Assembly: GCA_905221605.1 (NCBI GenBank) | Contig: CAJNDS010001335.1 | Location: 980,438-1,044,437 of the forward strand | Source of the DNA: Symbiodinium natans | Lineage: Eukaryota; Sar; Dinophyceae; Suessiales; Symbiodiniaceae | Direction: 5' to 3' | DNA length: 64,000 bases | Part shown: piece after piece, positions 30,531-40,746 of the stretch | Layout of the letters: the number at the start of each line of letters is the position of its first letter | Numbering within the stretch: the first letter of the stretch is position 1 | Made by a program: the position numbers and the translations under genes | The notes under the pieces: model-generated | What the model was told of the DNA's origin: nothing | Seen by the model: only the letters and a program-made list of their open reading frames with translations | The model's database searches: none

Positions 30531-30700
30531 CATCAATGAGGCTTTACGATGCTAGGGATTCCACAAGCTCCACACCTCACCTGCCTTTGAGGGTCCAACA
30601 AGATCCAAAGCCGCGACATACTACCGCACAGTCCAGACATTCTTAAAGCCGCAGCTTTCTGCTCCCAACAGTTTCCTTTTCCGCTCTAACTGTTCCAACA

Positions 30701-31438
30701 ATGGAAAGATCCAAAGCTGCTCTTCCTCAGCTTTTCACGGAGAAAAGCATGCAACCCTCAGCGCGAGCATGCAAGAATGTCGCAAAGGAACTCCAACACA
30801 ATTTCATGTTGCAGGAGGTCATGAACCAGAACCACCAAAAGCTCAGCTACCAGAGCTATGTCTATGTTGAGAAAACAGATTACCAAAGCACCGCCAAAGG
30901 AAAATGGAATGCACGCATCGACGAGTTCCTGGAGGCATTGGTTTTCACAGCAAGAAGGGGCCCTCACTGCACATGCAGCTCTCAATGCACAGGAGACCAA
31001 AGTCCTTGAGTCCTTCCGAAAGGCAAGAGCCTGCATAAAAGTTTGCACGCAGCTCCCAGTGATTCCAGATTCCAATTACATTTACCTGCAGAAGCCCTAC
31101 GTGCGGCTCTTTCATCTTCGCGTGTGCAAAAACATGCACGTCTACGAAAAGCTACAAAATGATGCTGTATTGGAGGCGCATCCACAGCTCGTGTGAACTG
31201 CCTTAGGACCCAACTTTGCTGTCAGGCATTGGAAGCGGAAGCCAGCCAACGCCACAGAGATGTCATCAGACAGTGCATGACGACACTCGTGCCGGCAATC
31301 GACAAGGCCACAGAGACTGTCATTTGCATGCCAGTCGCAACCCGCTCTAGCGCATGCGTTGTGGACAACAGCGAGGCTGCGGAGCGCGCCAAGATGATGT
31401 ATCACCCTGACAAAGAGCACCGCATGGACTACCCGTGA
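30701..31438 (+). pseudogene. Broken coding block, no array interruptions
   Basis: Three successive open frames read into one another with frame changes: 30701-31009 (starts MERSKAALPQLFTEKSMQP), then a frame to 31196 containing PYVRLFHLRVCKNMHVYEK, then 31193-31438. Composition is even and there are no telomeric units for about 1.6 kb, unlike the rest of the window. It could be a processed gene copy or mobile-element ORF that has decayed, or a gene with two small introns or sequencing errors. No motif recognised. Confidence 0.4.
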
Positions 31439-31716
31439 CGGGACTCCAAAAGTCAGTGAACACAAAAAAAATTAGCCCCACAGTTGCATGACTCTCACTG
31501 CAGTTGCGGCTCCTTTCACAGGCGATGAGCACTCAAACCTTACCACTTTCTTTAAGGTCCCAGCCTCAGAGCTAAAAAGAAGCAAAGGCCGTCCAAAAAA
31601 AGCCAGAATAGCAAAAACGGGTGCATGTTCATACGGCGCATCAGTACGAAGGTCGCCGCCCTTGGAGCGGGGCGCAATCAGGTCGGCATGAAAAAGGCCC
31701 GGGTTCCAGCCCCTCG

Positions 31717-31806
<90 letters not shown>
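31717..31806 (+). repeat. 90-base C homopolymer
   Basis: Uninterrupted C from 31717 to 31806. The true length is doubtful because such runs assemble poorly. Pro- or Gly-only ORFs across it are artefacts. Confidence 0.95.
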
Positions 31807-31809
<3 letters not shown>

Positions 31810-32166
31810 AAAAATGAAAGACATAGTCCCAAAAAAAAACTCGGCCAAAACGCTTCGGTCAAAACTTTCGGTCAAAACGTTTCGGTCAAAACGTTATTGG
31901 GACCCAAACCCGACGCCCCAGAGGCCCCAACCCGGTCCAGCCCTTTCCGAGCTTTCCCCCCCGCCCCTCTCCCTGCCTCTGCCTCCTCCCTCCCTGCCTC
32001 CTCCCTCCCTGCCTCCTCCCTCCCTGCCTCCTCCCCCCCCTCCCCCCTCCCAAAAATGAAAAACATAGTTCCAAAAAACAAGCTCGGTCAAAACTTTCGG
32101 TCAAAACTTTCGGTCAAAACTTTCGGTCAAAACTTTCGGTCAAAACGTTATTGGGACCCAAACCCT
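31807..32166 (+). repeat. Direct repeat pair around a CTGCCTCCTCCCTC array
   Basis: 31807-31911 and 32048-32166 share CCAAAAATGAAA.ACATAGT.CC, repeated TTTCGGTCAAAAC units and CGTTATTGGGACCCAAACCC. Between them lies a 14-bp CTGCCTCCTCCCTC tandem repeat (31973-32035). Both copies follow a C-rich tract. Confidence 0.8.
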
Positions 32167-32179
32167 ACACAATTTCTAT

Positions 32180-32405
32180 AAACCCAAACCCTAATCCCTA
32201 AACCCTAAACCCTAAACCCCAAACCCTAAACCCTAAACCCTAATGAAGCCTAAAGCTCCACACCCTAATGCCTGGGCCCCAAGCCCTGCTGTAGGCTCTA
32301 ACCCCTAAGCCCTACACCCTGAGCCCGAAACCCGAAGCCCTAAGCCTGTATCGCAAAAATCCTAAACCCTAAACACTAAGCCCTAAACCCGAAACCCTAA
32401 ACCCT
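32180..32405 (-). repeat. Diverged CCCTAAA tract
   Basis: C-strand units with many CCCTAAG/CCCGAAA variants. Confidence 0.75.
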
Positions 32406-32418
32406 CAAAACTCGCAAA

Positions 32419-32522
32419 AACCTCTCGGTTGCGGCCCTTTGTCGCCTCGAGCCCCCGCGTGTGCGCGCGAGAAGCCGCCACAGTGGCTCCGAAGAGGTCC
32501 CCTGGTTTGCAAGCCCTGGGTT
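32419..32522 (+). CDS. Weak exon candidate
   Basis: GC-rich open frame RLRPFVASSPRVCAREAATV; two other frames are also open. Confidence 0.2.
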
Positions 32523-32654
32523 TTCTGAGCTTAGGGTTTCGGGCTTAGGGTTTGGGGTTTGGGGTTCAGGGTTTATTGGGTTTAGGGAGCGTCAGGGTGT
32601 AGCAAGGTCGAAGTCAAGGTCCAAGTTTAGTTTTTTTGTGTTTTGGCGGTTAGG

Positions 32655-33080
32655 CGTGTGAACGCGGGTCCATGGGGCCTTACAGTACCTCCTATGTTGA
32701 TGCGCGTAAATGCACGAGATGAATGGGCTTATTTTGCGGAGTTCTTATTCGTGCGGCGTTACATTCATTTTCTTCACTGCAAAGCCGCATGAAAAGATCT
32801 CCCAAAATAGTACTTTAAAGGGGCCTTTTAATGCGCACGGAAAGAACGTACGAAATAAGGGCCCCTTTGATAATATAATCCTTTCTCTCAATCATGCGTT
32901 CATTCGTTCACATGTTCACTCACTTCCTTATATTCTCTGTGTTCATGTATTCACTTCGTTCATATCGCAGGTTGCGTTCGTAAATTCACTTCTCCCTTAT
33001 AATTCACGGGCGTCACTATATTAATATTCGTCGCGCTTGACATTGCACTAATATCTTTGGGGTCCAAGTGCAAGACAAAA
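32655..33080. other. AT-richer array-free stretch
   Basis: Contains TTCATTCGTTCACATGTTCA-type repeats (32895-32990) and an inverted pair AAAGGGGCC/GGGCCCCTTT (32817-32872). No supported gene. Confidence 0.45.
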
Positions 33081-33085
33081 ATAAG

Positions 33086-33150
33086 GTACATGGATCCGCA
33101 GGGAAAGTGTAGAGGTCCATCCGCTTCTGATGTCACCTGTCCAGCTGCAG
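33086..33150 (+). CDS. Exon candidate
   Basis: AATAAG acceptor, open frame YMDPQGKCRGPSASDVTCPA, donor CTGCAG|GG. Confidence 0.33.
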
Positions 33151-33359
33151 GGAGGGGTGTCAAGCCCTAAAACCCTCCACCCTAAAGCCCTAAACCTTAT
33201 AAACCCGAAACCCTACATCCCAAACCCTGGTATTTTTGCGGTTCTACCCCGGAATCAAAGTAGGGCTTTGAGTTTTAGGCAATCTCTGAAATCCTACAAC
33301 CCCGGCCCAAACCCCACCCAAACCGCAAATCCTAAACACCTAAACCCTCAACACCCCCA

Positions 33360-33500
33360 ACCCTAAACCCTAAACCTTAAACCCTAAATCCTGAATCCTG
33401 AACCCTGAACCCCAAACTCTAAGCCCCTAAACCCTAAACCCTAAACCCTAAACCCTAAACTCTAAACTCTAAACCCTAAACCCTAAAGCCTAAAACCTAA
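33360..33500 (-). repeat. CCCTAAA array with variants
   Basis: About 19 diverged units. Confidence 0.85.
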
Positions 33501-33527
33501 ACCCCTTAAACCTACACGAAGCCCTAC

Positions 33528-33626
33528 ACGAAACCGTTTCCGTACAAGCCGGGCCTGGGCTGCGCAGGCCATGGCTTTGATCACAGGCGGTTTGGGAGGC
33601 AGGGCGGCCATGACCCTGAAACGTAG
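33528..33626 (+). CDS. Possible terminal exon
   Basis: Open frame KPFPYKPGLGCAGHGFDHRR ... to TAG 33624-33626. The - strand has a competing open frame. Confidence 0.27.
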   Translation, partial: TKPFPYKPGLGCAGHGFDHRRFGRQGGHDPET

Positions 33627-33689
33627 ACCCTACAGGCAAAATGCCCTTTAAAGCCCTAAGCCCGATATGCATCAGCATTCAGGCCCCCC

Positions 33690-33830
33690 CCCCCCTCAAC
33701 CCTAAACCCCAAACCCTAAACCTCAAACCCCAAACCCTAAACCCTAAAGCCCTAAACACGTGACCCCACACCTATGCCCTGACCCCTAAACCCTAAACCC
33801 TAAACCCTCAACCCCAAACCCTAAACCCTA
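33690..33830 (-). repeat. Diverged CCCTAAA array
   Basis: Units interrupted by CACGTGACCCCACACC. Confidence 0.8.
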
Positions 33831-34132
33831 TATAAGCGGGTTTCGGGTTTTCTGGTGGGTTTTGAGGTGTTCATGAGGATGTTGTGGTTTTGGGCTGCAG
33901 AGGTATTTGAGGGTTTCATTGGGGTTTGGCGGTGGGCTTGGGGCTTCAGGGATACTGCCCCACGCCCCTACACTCGAGTTCGAGCGCTTAGGGTTTAGGT
34001 TTCTTTGGGCTTGGGTTTGGGCTTCTTCTGAGTCTTATAGCTGTTTAGCCGAAGTCAGCAAGAATCAGGGGGCTTTAGCTCCCCTAAACCCCAAACCCTA
34101 AACCCGGAACCCCAAAGCCTAAACCCTCAACC

Positions 34133-34237
34133 GTTTGTGTAGCTTCACGGGTCTCCCAAGCTCAGCCAGTCATTCCCACAACAGGCTTGGGTATCCTTGC
34201 CACGTCGGGCGCCGAAGTGTTCCAACTTCCAGCTTGA
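34133..34237 (+). CDS. Possible terminal exon
   Basis: Open frame VCVASRVSQAQPVIPTTGLG continuing with ILATSGAEVFQLPA to TGA 34235-34237, after a CCCTCAACC stretch. Amino-acid make-up looks protein-like; no family. Confidence 0.38.
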   Translation, partial: VCVASRVSQAQPVIPTTGLGILATSGAEVFQLPA

Positions 34238-34609
34238 CTAAATTCGGAAAAGGGTTTAGGGTTTGGGGTTTAGGACATCTATACGCAACAGAACCCTAGC
34301 TCCTGAAAGATCAGGGCACCGCCTCTTGCTGGGCATAAGGCTTTAGGGTTGGAGGTTTCGGGTTGGACTTGGGTTTCAGGTGTTTCAGGTTTAGGCTTTA
34401 TGTTTAGGTGTCAGGGATGCGGTCGCCCTAAACCCTAAACCCAAATTCACGTCCTTGTGTGTGTGTGTGTGTGTGTGTATGGGTGGGTGGGAGTGGGGGG
34501 GGGGGGGAAGTGCAGTGTAGGGGATTGAAGGGGGTCGTATGCAGAAGGAGTGATCGGGTCATAAGGCTGCCTCCAGATGAGAGTCGGCATCGGGCATTGG
34601 ATCTTTAGA

Positions 34610-34650
34610 GTTTAGGGTTTAGGGTTTAGGGTTTAGGGTTTAGGGTTGGG
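34610..34650 (+). repeat. Short TTTAGGG array
   Basis: Five units. Confidence 0.85.
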
Positions 34651-34948
34651 GCTTCGAGTCTTTAGGCCATTGGGTCCAGGGTTTCTGGGTTCTCTGCTCT
34701 CGTTTCTAGATCAAACCTTTCTAACTTGGCCGTGAGCTACTGGGTAGGCCCTTGACATAATGCAAATAGTTTAGATTTCCCCCCTTTCTGAATTCAAAAA
34801 GATCCTTGTTTAAATGGGCTTCAAGGGCTGACCTAGGAGATTAGGCAGAAGTTCTCGCATGCAGGGCTTAGGATTTAGGGCTAAGGGCTTTGGGTAGATA
34901 GCACATGGGCTCCAGATGCGGCTTTTTGTTTGATTCGCCACCTGCATG

Positions 34949-35050
34949 CAGCGTTTTTTCTTCAAGCACTCGCAACCTTGTTTGTCGTTCCTGGACGCTT
35001 TGATCAAGCCCTATGCCTCCGAGCCCTACACTCGAAGCCCTTAGCCCCTG
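34949..35050 (+). CDS. Weak exon candidate
   Basis: After GCATGCAG two frames are open; one reads RFFFKHSQPCLSFLDALIK. Confidence 0.25.
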
Positions 35051-35264
35051 ACAGGGTCGAGGGTTTTGGGTTAACCCTTTTTTTCAAGAAACCTCCAAAC
35101 ACCCCTAGCCCTCTAAGCCCCAAACTCACAGTCTGTGTCTGGGCTGGCGCATGTCATTGACGACGCCAGATCCCTGTGAGATTTTCCTTGGAGGCCCCTC
35201 TAGAGGTAAGGGCTTTGGGGTTAAATGGCCTCAAGCACAAACATCCGAAGTCCCCAAGACCCTT

Positions 35265-35410
35265 AAACCCTTAAACCCTGAGCCCTGAACCCTAAACCCC
35301 TTGAACCCCTAAACCCCTAGAACCGTAAACGCCTTACCCCTAAGCCCCTAAAACCCTAAAACCCCTAAGCCCACAAACCCTTAAAACCCTAAACCCCTAA
35401 ACCCTAAACC

Positions 35411-35463
<53 letters not shown>

Positions 35464-35482
35464 ACCCTAAACCCTAAACCCT
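35265..35482 (-). repeat. CCCTTAAA / CCCCTAAA / CCCTCAA arrays
   Basis: The last part (35409-35466) is a pure block of eight CCCTCAA units. Confidence 0.9.
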
Positions 35483-35550
35483 GCTTGCCGGCCTCACATC
35501 CTGGGTTGTTTTGGGGCGTCAAAGCTGTCAGGACTTGCGGGGCTTGAAAA
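35483..35550 (+). CDS. Weak exon candidate
   Basis: Open frame AGLTSWVVLGRQSCQDLRGL between CCCTAAA and TTTAGGG arrays; boundaries unclear. Confidence 0.27.
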
Positions 35551-35564
35551 AAAACCTAAACGCG

Positions 35565-35660
35565 GTTTAGGGTTTAGGGTTTAGGGTTTAGGGTTTAGGG
35601 TTTAGGGTTTAGGGTTTAGGGTTTAGAGTTTAGGGTTTAGGGTTTAGGGTTTAGGGTGTA
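35565..35660 (+). repeat. TTTAGGG array
   Basis: About 13 units. Confidence 0.93.
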
Positions 35661-36345
35661 GCATTGGTCAGCTGAACGCAAAAGTGTGAAGACATGCCCA
35701 CCCCGAGGCCACCCAAACAATACTCATCACGAAACCAAACCGGAGCCAGCCAAAGCCAAGCCAGCCATTCAAATCTCACATATCGAACATGTTCAGAGCA
35801 CACTAAGATAAAACACTGCGAAAGCTTGGGATATGTGCGAGTCGTGAACACTTGCCGAACTTGAGGCGAGCTGTTGGCGATTTCTTGGGTGGGAACAGTG
35901 GCTGATTGGGACACTAGGAAGTCGGAGATCATCTGGGGCCAGAAAGCAGCATGTCGAGCACTGCCTGGGACTACTTTGAGGGGGTGCCAAGGGTGTCCCT
36001 TGACTTCGGAGGTCACTCGGGGGCACAAGGCAAAGGATCCCCCCCCTCAGGTTTTGCGCAGGGGACGGTCTGGGCCGAAGGGCCCTCTCACAGAAAATTC
36101 AGGGCGTGAGTCTGCAGGTTTTGCAAGAATCCCCCCCCACGCCGAAGTTCACTTGGCCAGAGAACGAAACTCACTAGAGCGGTCAAAGCGAGGGGTCGGA
36201 CCTTTCAGGGCTTCTTGTCAGCTCCAAGGCCTTCTTTAGCAGTCTGTGTACTGGAAGGGTTTAAGACCCCCCTGCTTACTGGCCCTGCCTCGGACATTTG
36301 CGTAAAAGCCCCCCTAACTAAAAGGGTTTAAGATCCTACCAAGGG
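35661..36345. other. Array-free unique stretch, no gene assigned
   Basis: Open frames exist on both strands (- 35651-36028, + 35874-36239) but neither shows motifs, clear boundaries or better composition than the other. Confidence 0.4.
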
Positions 36346-36350
36346 TTTAC

Positions 36351-36910
36351 CAGGGCCAGGGCAGGGCCAGGGCCAGGGCCAGGGCCAGAGCCAGGTTCGG
36401 GCCAGGGCCAGACCCAGGCCAGGCAGGGCCACAGGGCCAGCAGGGCCAGCAGGCCAGCAGGGCCAGCAGGGCCAGCAGGGTTAGCAGGGCCAGCAGAGCC
36501 AGCAGGGCAGCAGGGCCAGCAGGGCCAGCAAGCAGGGCCAGCAGGGCCAGCACCAGCAGGGCCAGGAGGGCCAGCAGGCCGCCAGGGCCAGGGCCAGGGC
36601 CAGGGCCAGGGCCAGGGCCAGGGCCAGGGCCAGGGCCAGGGCCAGGGCCAGGGCCAGGGCCAGGGCCAGGGCCAGGGCCAGGGCCAGGGCCAGGGCCAGG
36701 GCCAGGGCCAGGGCCGTCAGGGCCAGGGCCAGGGCCAGGGCCAGGGCCAGCGCCAGACCCAGGCCCAGGGCAAGAGTCAGGCCCTTGGCAAGGCAGGGTC
36801 AGGCTAGGGCCAGGAGGGCCAGGGCCAGGGCCAGCCAGGGCAGGGCAGGGGGCCGGTCAGGGCCCAGCCCAGGGCCAGGGCCAGGGCTTGGTCAGGGCCA
36901 GGGGTTGCCA
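36351..36910. repeat. (GGGCCA)n hexamer minisatellite
   Basis: About 90 units, perfect at 36586-36714 and diverged with CAGGGCCAG/CAGCAGGGC variants elsewhere. Leu/Ala- or Gly/Gln-rich ORFs are artefacts. It is unrelated to the telomeric motif. Confidence 0.95.
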
Positions 36911-37002
36911 GGAATTGAAAAAGGTTCCTTGGGGAGGGTACTAATATTTATCTGAGACGAGCTAGGCGACTCTAGCTAGGCGACCCTCTCAGGAGTGTGC
37001 CT

Positions 37003-37032
37003 GGCAGGCTCTGCAGCCTAGCAGAGCCTGCC
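37003..37032. other. Perfect 12-bp hairpin
   Basis: GGCAGGCTCTGC - AGCCTA - GCAGAGCCTGCC. It overlaps the acceptor of exon 37017-37084. Confidence 0.6.
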
Positions 37033-38258
37033 GTGGTCTCGCTGAGCGCTCGACTGCGCCCGCCTACCCCAACAGAGATGAGAGGGGTGGCGGGCGGGTT
37101 CAGGGTTTAGGCTTTAGGGTTTTAGGGTTTAGGGTCGGATGTAGGGTGTCGGGCTTGAAATCTCATGTAAACCCGACACATAAACCCTGCATAGCCTAAA
37201 CCCCAAACTTACAAACCTCCAAACCCAAACGCTAAACCCTAAGCAAACCTGGGAAACAAGAACGATCTACGGGTCCTTATTATAAGGCGGCCCTTATTAT
37301 TTAGGGTACCCCCAAAATAAACAGAATCATAATTCAGAGAACTGACCAAACCATTGCCCTTCTTGGCACCCCAAACGGAAGTTCCTACAATCGATGCTGT
37401 TCCTAATCTGCCTCCTCTGCAAAGAATAGGGTCCGCCTGTCTACCCCAAACACAGTAGAACCCCCCCCCCCCCCTTAGACTGTAAACCCTGAACCTTAAA
37501 CCCCAAACCCTAAACCCTAAACCCGAAAACCCCCCAAGCCCTAAATCCTAAACCCTAAACCCTAAACTCTAAACCCTAAACCCTAAACCCTAAACCCTAA
37601 ACCCTAAACCCTAAACCCTAAACCCTAAACCCAAAAGTTCCTAGTCCCTTCAAGCCCGCCACATGCCAAAACCCTTGCACGTCCGAACCCCTGTGGCAGG
37701 CTTGCCCTGCGAACCCGAGGCCTTCAGGGTTTAGGGTTTAGGGTTTAGGGTTTAGGGTTTAGGGTTTAGGGTTTAGGGTTTAGGGTTCCCTAAGGTTTCG
37801 GGCCGTTTCGGGTTGAGGGTTTTATGGTTTACTGTTTGGGGTTTAGGCTTCTAGGGTTCAGGGTTTGGTTTGGGGTTTAGGGTTTATAGGGGTTAGGGTT
37901 CAGCGTTTAGGGTTTGGGGAGTAGGGTGTAGGTGTCCGGGCTGCAGGCCGGGAAGAGCATCTTCCAGACAGGCATACACTAAACCCGCAACCCCGGCTGT
38001 CGAGGCGAGAGCTGGGTGAGGGGTTCACTTATATAGGGTTTGGGGGTTCAGGACGTTCCGGGGTTTAGGGGTTCCGGAAGTTTAGGGGTTTAGGGGATTC
38101 GGGCTTTAAGTACTTGGGGGGGGGTTGTGCAAGCAGTCGCTGCAGAGGAGGCAAGAGACCTCGGGGAGTTGGTGGATGACTTGCCGGACTCCAAAAGTGT
38201 TGGTGAAAAATCCGGCCTCGAACGGCTGCAAACCGCCGTGGCCGAATCATCTAGATGA
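37017..38258 (+). CDS. Four-exon chain, unknown protein C-terminus
   Basis: Exons: 37017-37084, 37655-37719, 37947-37971 and 38146-38258 (TGA 38256-38258). Carried bases fit at all three junctions: G completed by CC, phase 0, then G completed by AG. Visible peptides: LAEPAVVSLSARLRPPTPTE, PKPLHVRTPVAGLPCEPE, AGKSIFQT and EARDLGELVDDLPDSKSVGE. Donors are GG, GC and GC. The last exon is acidic and probably helical. The short GKS is not enough to call a P-loop. The 5' part is not identified. Introns hold a family C-like piece, CCCTAAA and TTTAGGG arrays. Confidence 0.47.
37266..37365. mobile_element. Diverged family C element
   Basis: GGGTCCTTATTATAAGGCGG, GTACCCCCAAAATAA and TTCAGAGAACTGACC match the outline of the copies at 52995, 57718 and 59318. 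Confidence 0.4.
37495..37634 (-). repeat. CCCTAAA array
   Basis: About 17 units. Confidence 0.92.
37728..37790 (+). repeat. TTTAGGG array
   Basis: Eight perfect units, starting nine bases after exon 37655-37719. Confidence 0.92.
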
Positions 38259-38560
38259 GCGAGATGCGTGTCCTTTCAGGACCCTGCCCTGTTGCACGGG
38301 GCGGAAGCTGAGCAGCGAGGGGTTCGACTGGGTCAAGGTTCGTCGACATCCAAGCGCAGCCTTAAAGCTACTTGCTGGTTTAAATCGACAAGAAGAACAA
38401 GCGCGATCGGATTGGACTGTAACAGGAAAGCGCTTGTTTCTTCCCATGCATACATATCCCTGAACTCTCAACCCCGTAAATTCTGGACCTCTTCCGGTTT
38501 TCTGGTTGGGGTTGTCAGAAAGTTCGCCGACCTGGAGGGTAGATTGGGGTTTCAAAATTT
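38259..38560 (+). other. Probable 3' untranslated region
   Basis: Follows the TGA at 38256-38258. Overlapping open frames are present on both strands but with no motif. A TTTAGGG array follows. Confidence 0.35.
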
Positions 38561-38564
38561 TGCA

Positions 38565-38645
38565 GGTTTAGGGTTTAGGGTTTAGGGTTAAGGGTTTAGG
38601 GTTTAGGGTTTAGGGTTTAGGGTTTAGGGTTTAGGGTTTAGGGTA
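38565..38645 (+). repeat. TTTAGGG array
   Basis: Eleven units. Confidence 0.93.
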
Positions 38646-38661
38646 TTGGGCTAAGCGAGTT

Positions 38662-38748
38662 GAGGTCGAAGTTGCAACAGGGAAGCCCCGTCCTTATGCC
38701 CGCCAAGCACCACCGGCATCAGCGATCATCGCTCGTCTCGCAATGCAC
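38662..38748 (+). CDS. Exon candidate
   Basis: GTTGAG acceptor, open frame VEVATGKPRPYARQAPPASA and IIARLAMHT, then CCCTAAA repeats. Confidence 0.33.
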
Positions 38749-38749
38749 A

Positions 38750-38945
38750 CCCTAAACCCTCAACCCGAAGCCCTCAACCCTAAACCCTAAACCCTAAACA
38801 TTAAACCCTAAACCCTAAACCCTAAACCCTAAACCCTATAAACCCTATAAACCCTATAAACCCTATAAACTCTATAAACCCTATAAACCCTATAAACCCT
38901 ATAAACCCTATAATCCCTAAGCCCTTAGCCCTAAGCTCTGAGCCC
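38750..38945 (-). repeat. CCCTAAA then CCCTATAAA array
   Basis: Heptamers to 38832, then nine nonamers CCCTATAAA to about 38915. Confidence 0.92.
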
Positions 38946-38963
38946 TAAGCCCCAAAACCGCAG

Positions 38964-39029
38964 CTCCCAAACCGATCGGAGTCGGAGGCTCTGGCCGAGG
39001 TCGAGCGGTCGCTTGTTCATGCCCTGAAG
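38964..39029 (+). CDS. Exon candidate with good boundaries
   Basis: ACCGCAG acceptor and CTGAAG|GC donor enclose 22 phase-0 codons, RSESEALAEVERSLVHALK, likely helical. Confidence 0.45.
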
Positions 39030-39059
39030 GCTGCTCTGGGGGGGTGGGGGTAAGGGTTG

Positions 39060-39180
39060 ATGGGTCAAGGTTTTGGGGTTTGGGTTTTGGGTTTTGGGGT
39101 TTGGGTTTGGGGCTTTGGGCTTTGGGTTTAGGGTTTAGGGTTTAGGGTTTAGGAGGGTTTAGGACTTGGGGTTTGCAGGG
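39060..39180 (+). repeat. TTTGGGT/TTTAGGG variant tract
   Basis: Mixed GGGTTTTGGG and TTTAGGG units. Confidence 0.8.
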
Positions 39181-39485
39181 TGTTAGGCGTCTTTTTGAGG
39201 TTTCTCTTGGAGTGGAGGCCTAGTTAGCCCTAAACCCTAAGACCTGTAGGGGGGGGGGGGGGGGGTGCAAGGTTTAGTGTTCATGCTTAGCATGCGTCGC
39301 AGGATTTTCATTGCTGTTCTTTGGTAGCGGACGGTCGTTTAGGCATAAGTAGTGCAGGGTTCAGGGTTCAGGGGTTTAGGGTTCGGGTTTGCTAATTTCA
39401 GCCCTGCCGACTGGAGGTCTCAGCGGTAGAACTACCCTCCCTGCCCCGCCGCCCTCCCCCCTCCCCCCCCCAAAAAAGAACAACA

Positions 39486-39572
39486 GAAAACAAGACGAAG
39501 CTCGATACGTGCGTGATTGAGAAGGTTTGCAAGGAAAGAAAGTTTGGCAGGCACTGTAGACTCGCGTTTTGA
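39486..39572 (+). CDS. Possible terminal exon
   Basis: Open frame KTKLDTCVIEKVCKERKFGR to TGA 39570-39572, after an A-rich ACAACAG acceptor. Array-free sequence follows to 39930, perhaps 3' UTR. Confidence 0.33.
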   Translation, partial: ENKTKLDTCVIEKVCKERKFGRHCRLAF

Positions 39573-39930
39573 GCCCGTCGGGTGGTCTTATTGTCTAAGC
39601 CTCCGCAATGGTGCTTCTGCTACTGGTCACCCGTGGCACGCGGAGGTGATGCCTCCAAAGACATGGAGCGAAGTTGCATCCCTTTGCATGCAAACAATGT
39701 GACCACGTGGCATGCAATAAACACGTTGTTTTTTCACTGCGCCTGCCACACTCTTCTACCGACTCGCGTCTCTTGTCAATCGCTTCAGGATCATTATCAC
39801 TACCCCTTGCTGCCTATCCTCCTCATAATCTTCGTCGAAATCATTATGTTGGCTACACATGATGCGAATCAGAGTCAGCATTCAGCAAAAAGCCGTGGCA
39901 CACCAGCATGTCGGCGTCGATGTAACTGGG
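39573..39930. other. Array-free unique stretch
   Basis: Overlapping + open frames (39582-39947, 39674-39862) with Cys/His-rich segments but no assignable domain. Confidence 0.35.
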
Positions 39931-40061
39931 GAAACCCTAAACCCTAAACCCTAAACCCTAAACCCGAAACCCGAAACCCTAAACCCTGAAACCCTAAACC
40001 CTCGAAGCCAAAGACCTGTTTAGGGCCTAGGGTCTAAGGGCTTTAGGCTTCCTTTTTCCAG

Positions 40062-40147
40062 GGATGTATGGAGTGTTGGGCTCAAGCACCGGCCGTGAGG
40101 CAGCCTGCGCCGCCGACGACGCGCCGGACGAGGAAAGGGCGTTGGAG
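40062..40147 (+). CDS. Exon candidate with good boundaries
   Basis: Polypyrimidine TTCCTTTTTCCAG acceptor, open frame MYGVLGSSTGREAACAADD ... to TTGGAG|GA. A GGGTTTTCA array follows at once. Confidence 0.45.
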
Positions 40148-40410
40148 GATTCAGGGTTTTCAGGGTTTTCAGGGTTTTCAGGGTTTTCAGGGTTTTCAGG
40201 GTTTTCAGGGTTTTTAGGGTTTAGGTCTAGGGTGTTTAGGGTTTTCAGGGTTTTTCAGGGTTTAGGGTTCAGGGTTTTTGAGGGTTTAGGGTTCAGGGTT
40301 TTTGAGGGTTTAGGGTTCAGGGTTTTTGAGGGTTTAGGGTTCAGGGTTTTTAGGGTCTAGGGGTTTTGGGCTTTTAGGGTTTAGGGCTCAGGGTTTAGGG
40401 TTCAGGGTCT
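40148..40410 (+). repeat. GGGTTTTCA nonamer array and longer repeats
   Basis: Six GGGTTTTCA units, then four copies of a GGGTTTAGGGTTCAGGGTTTTTGA-type unit. Confidence 0.9.
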
Positions 40411-40484
40411 GCGATGTCGGGTGCGATGCGGGTGCATGGCCTGCACCCTTTTTCAAAGGTGTGCAGCTGGTAGCCATGACTTCG
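40409..40484 (+). CDS. Weak exon candidate
   Basis: Open frame CDVGCDAGAWPAPFFKGVQL with a possible CTTCG|GT donor. Confidence 0.27.
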
Positions 40485-40560
40485 GTAAACCCAAAACCCT
40501 AAACCCTAAACCCTAAACCCTTAGAGGCTGGATACAAGAACTGTAAGTTTGTGCCTTCAG

Positions 40561-40639
40561 GCCTTTAGCTGGCGTTCAAGAGGTTGCCACGTGCCTCTTA
40601 CAGCCTACAGTACTTGGAGTGAACATGACTGGGGGAAAG
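40561..40639 (+). CDS. Exon candidate
   Basis: GTGCCTTCAG acceptor, open frame AFSWRSRGCHVPLTAYSTW. If it ends at TCAAGAG|GT (40584) its phase matches exon 40747-40859. Confidence 0.38.
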
Positions 40640-40746
40640 CCTGTACCCCCATACAACATAAACCCTAGCCCTAAACCCTGAACCCTAAACCCTAAACCCT
40701 ACACCCTAAACCCTAAACCCTAAACCCTAGACCCTGAAATTTCCAG

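Noticed and set aside
31621-32181. 186-codon Pro-rich ORF
   Set aside because: It runs through the 90-base C homopolymer and flanking repeats.
37947-37971. P-loop (GKS) in a 25-nt exon
   Set aside because: The preceding GxxxxG is missing, so a nucleotide-binding site is not supported.
40062-40090. Dinoflagellate spliced-leader relic (TTGGGCTCAAG)
   Set aside because: Only part of the leader 3' end matches, and the upstream CCATTT is missing. No full leader was seen elsewhere.
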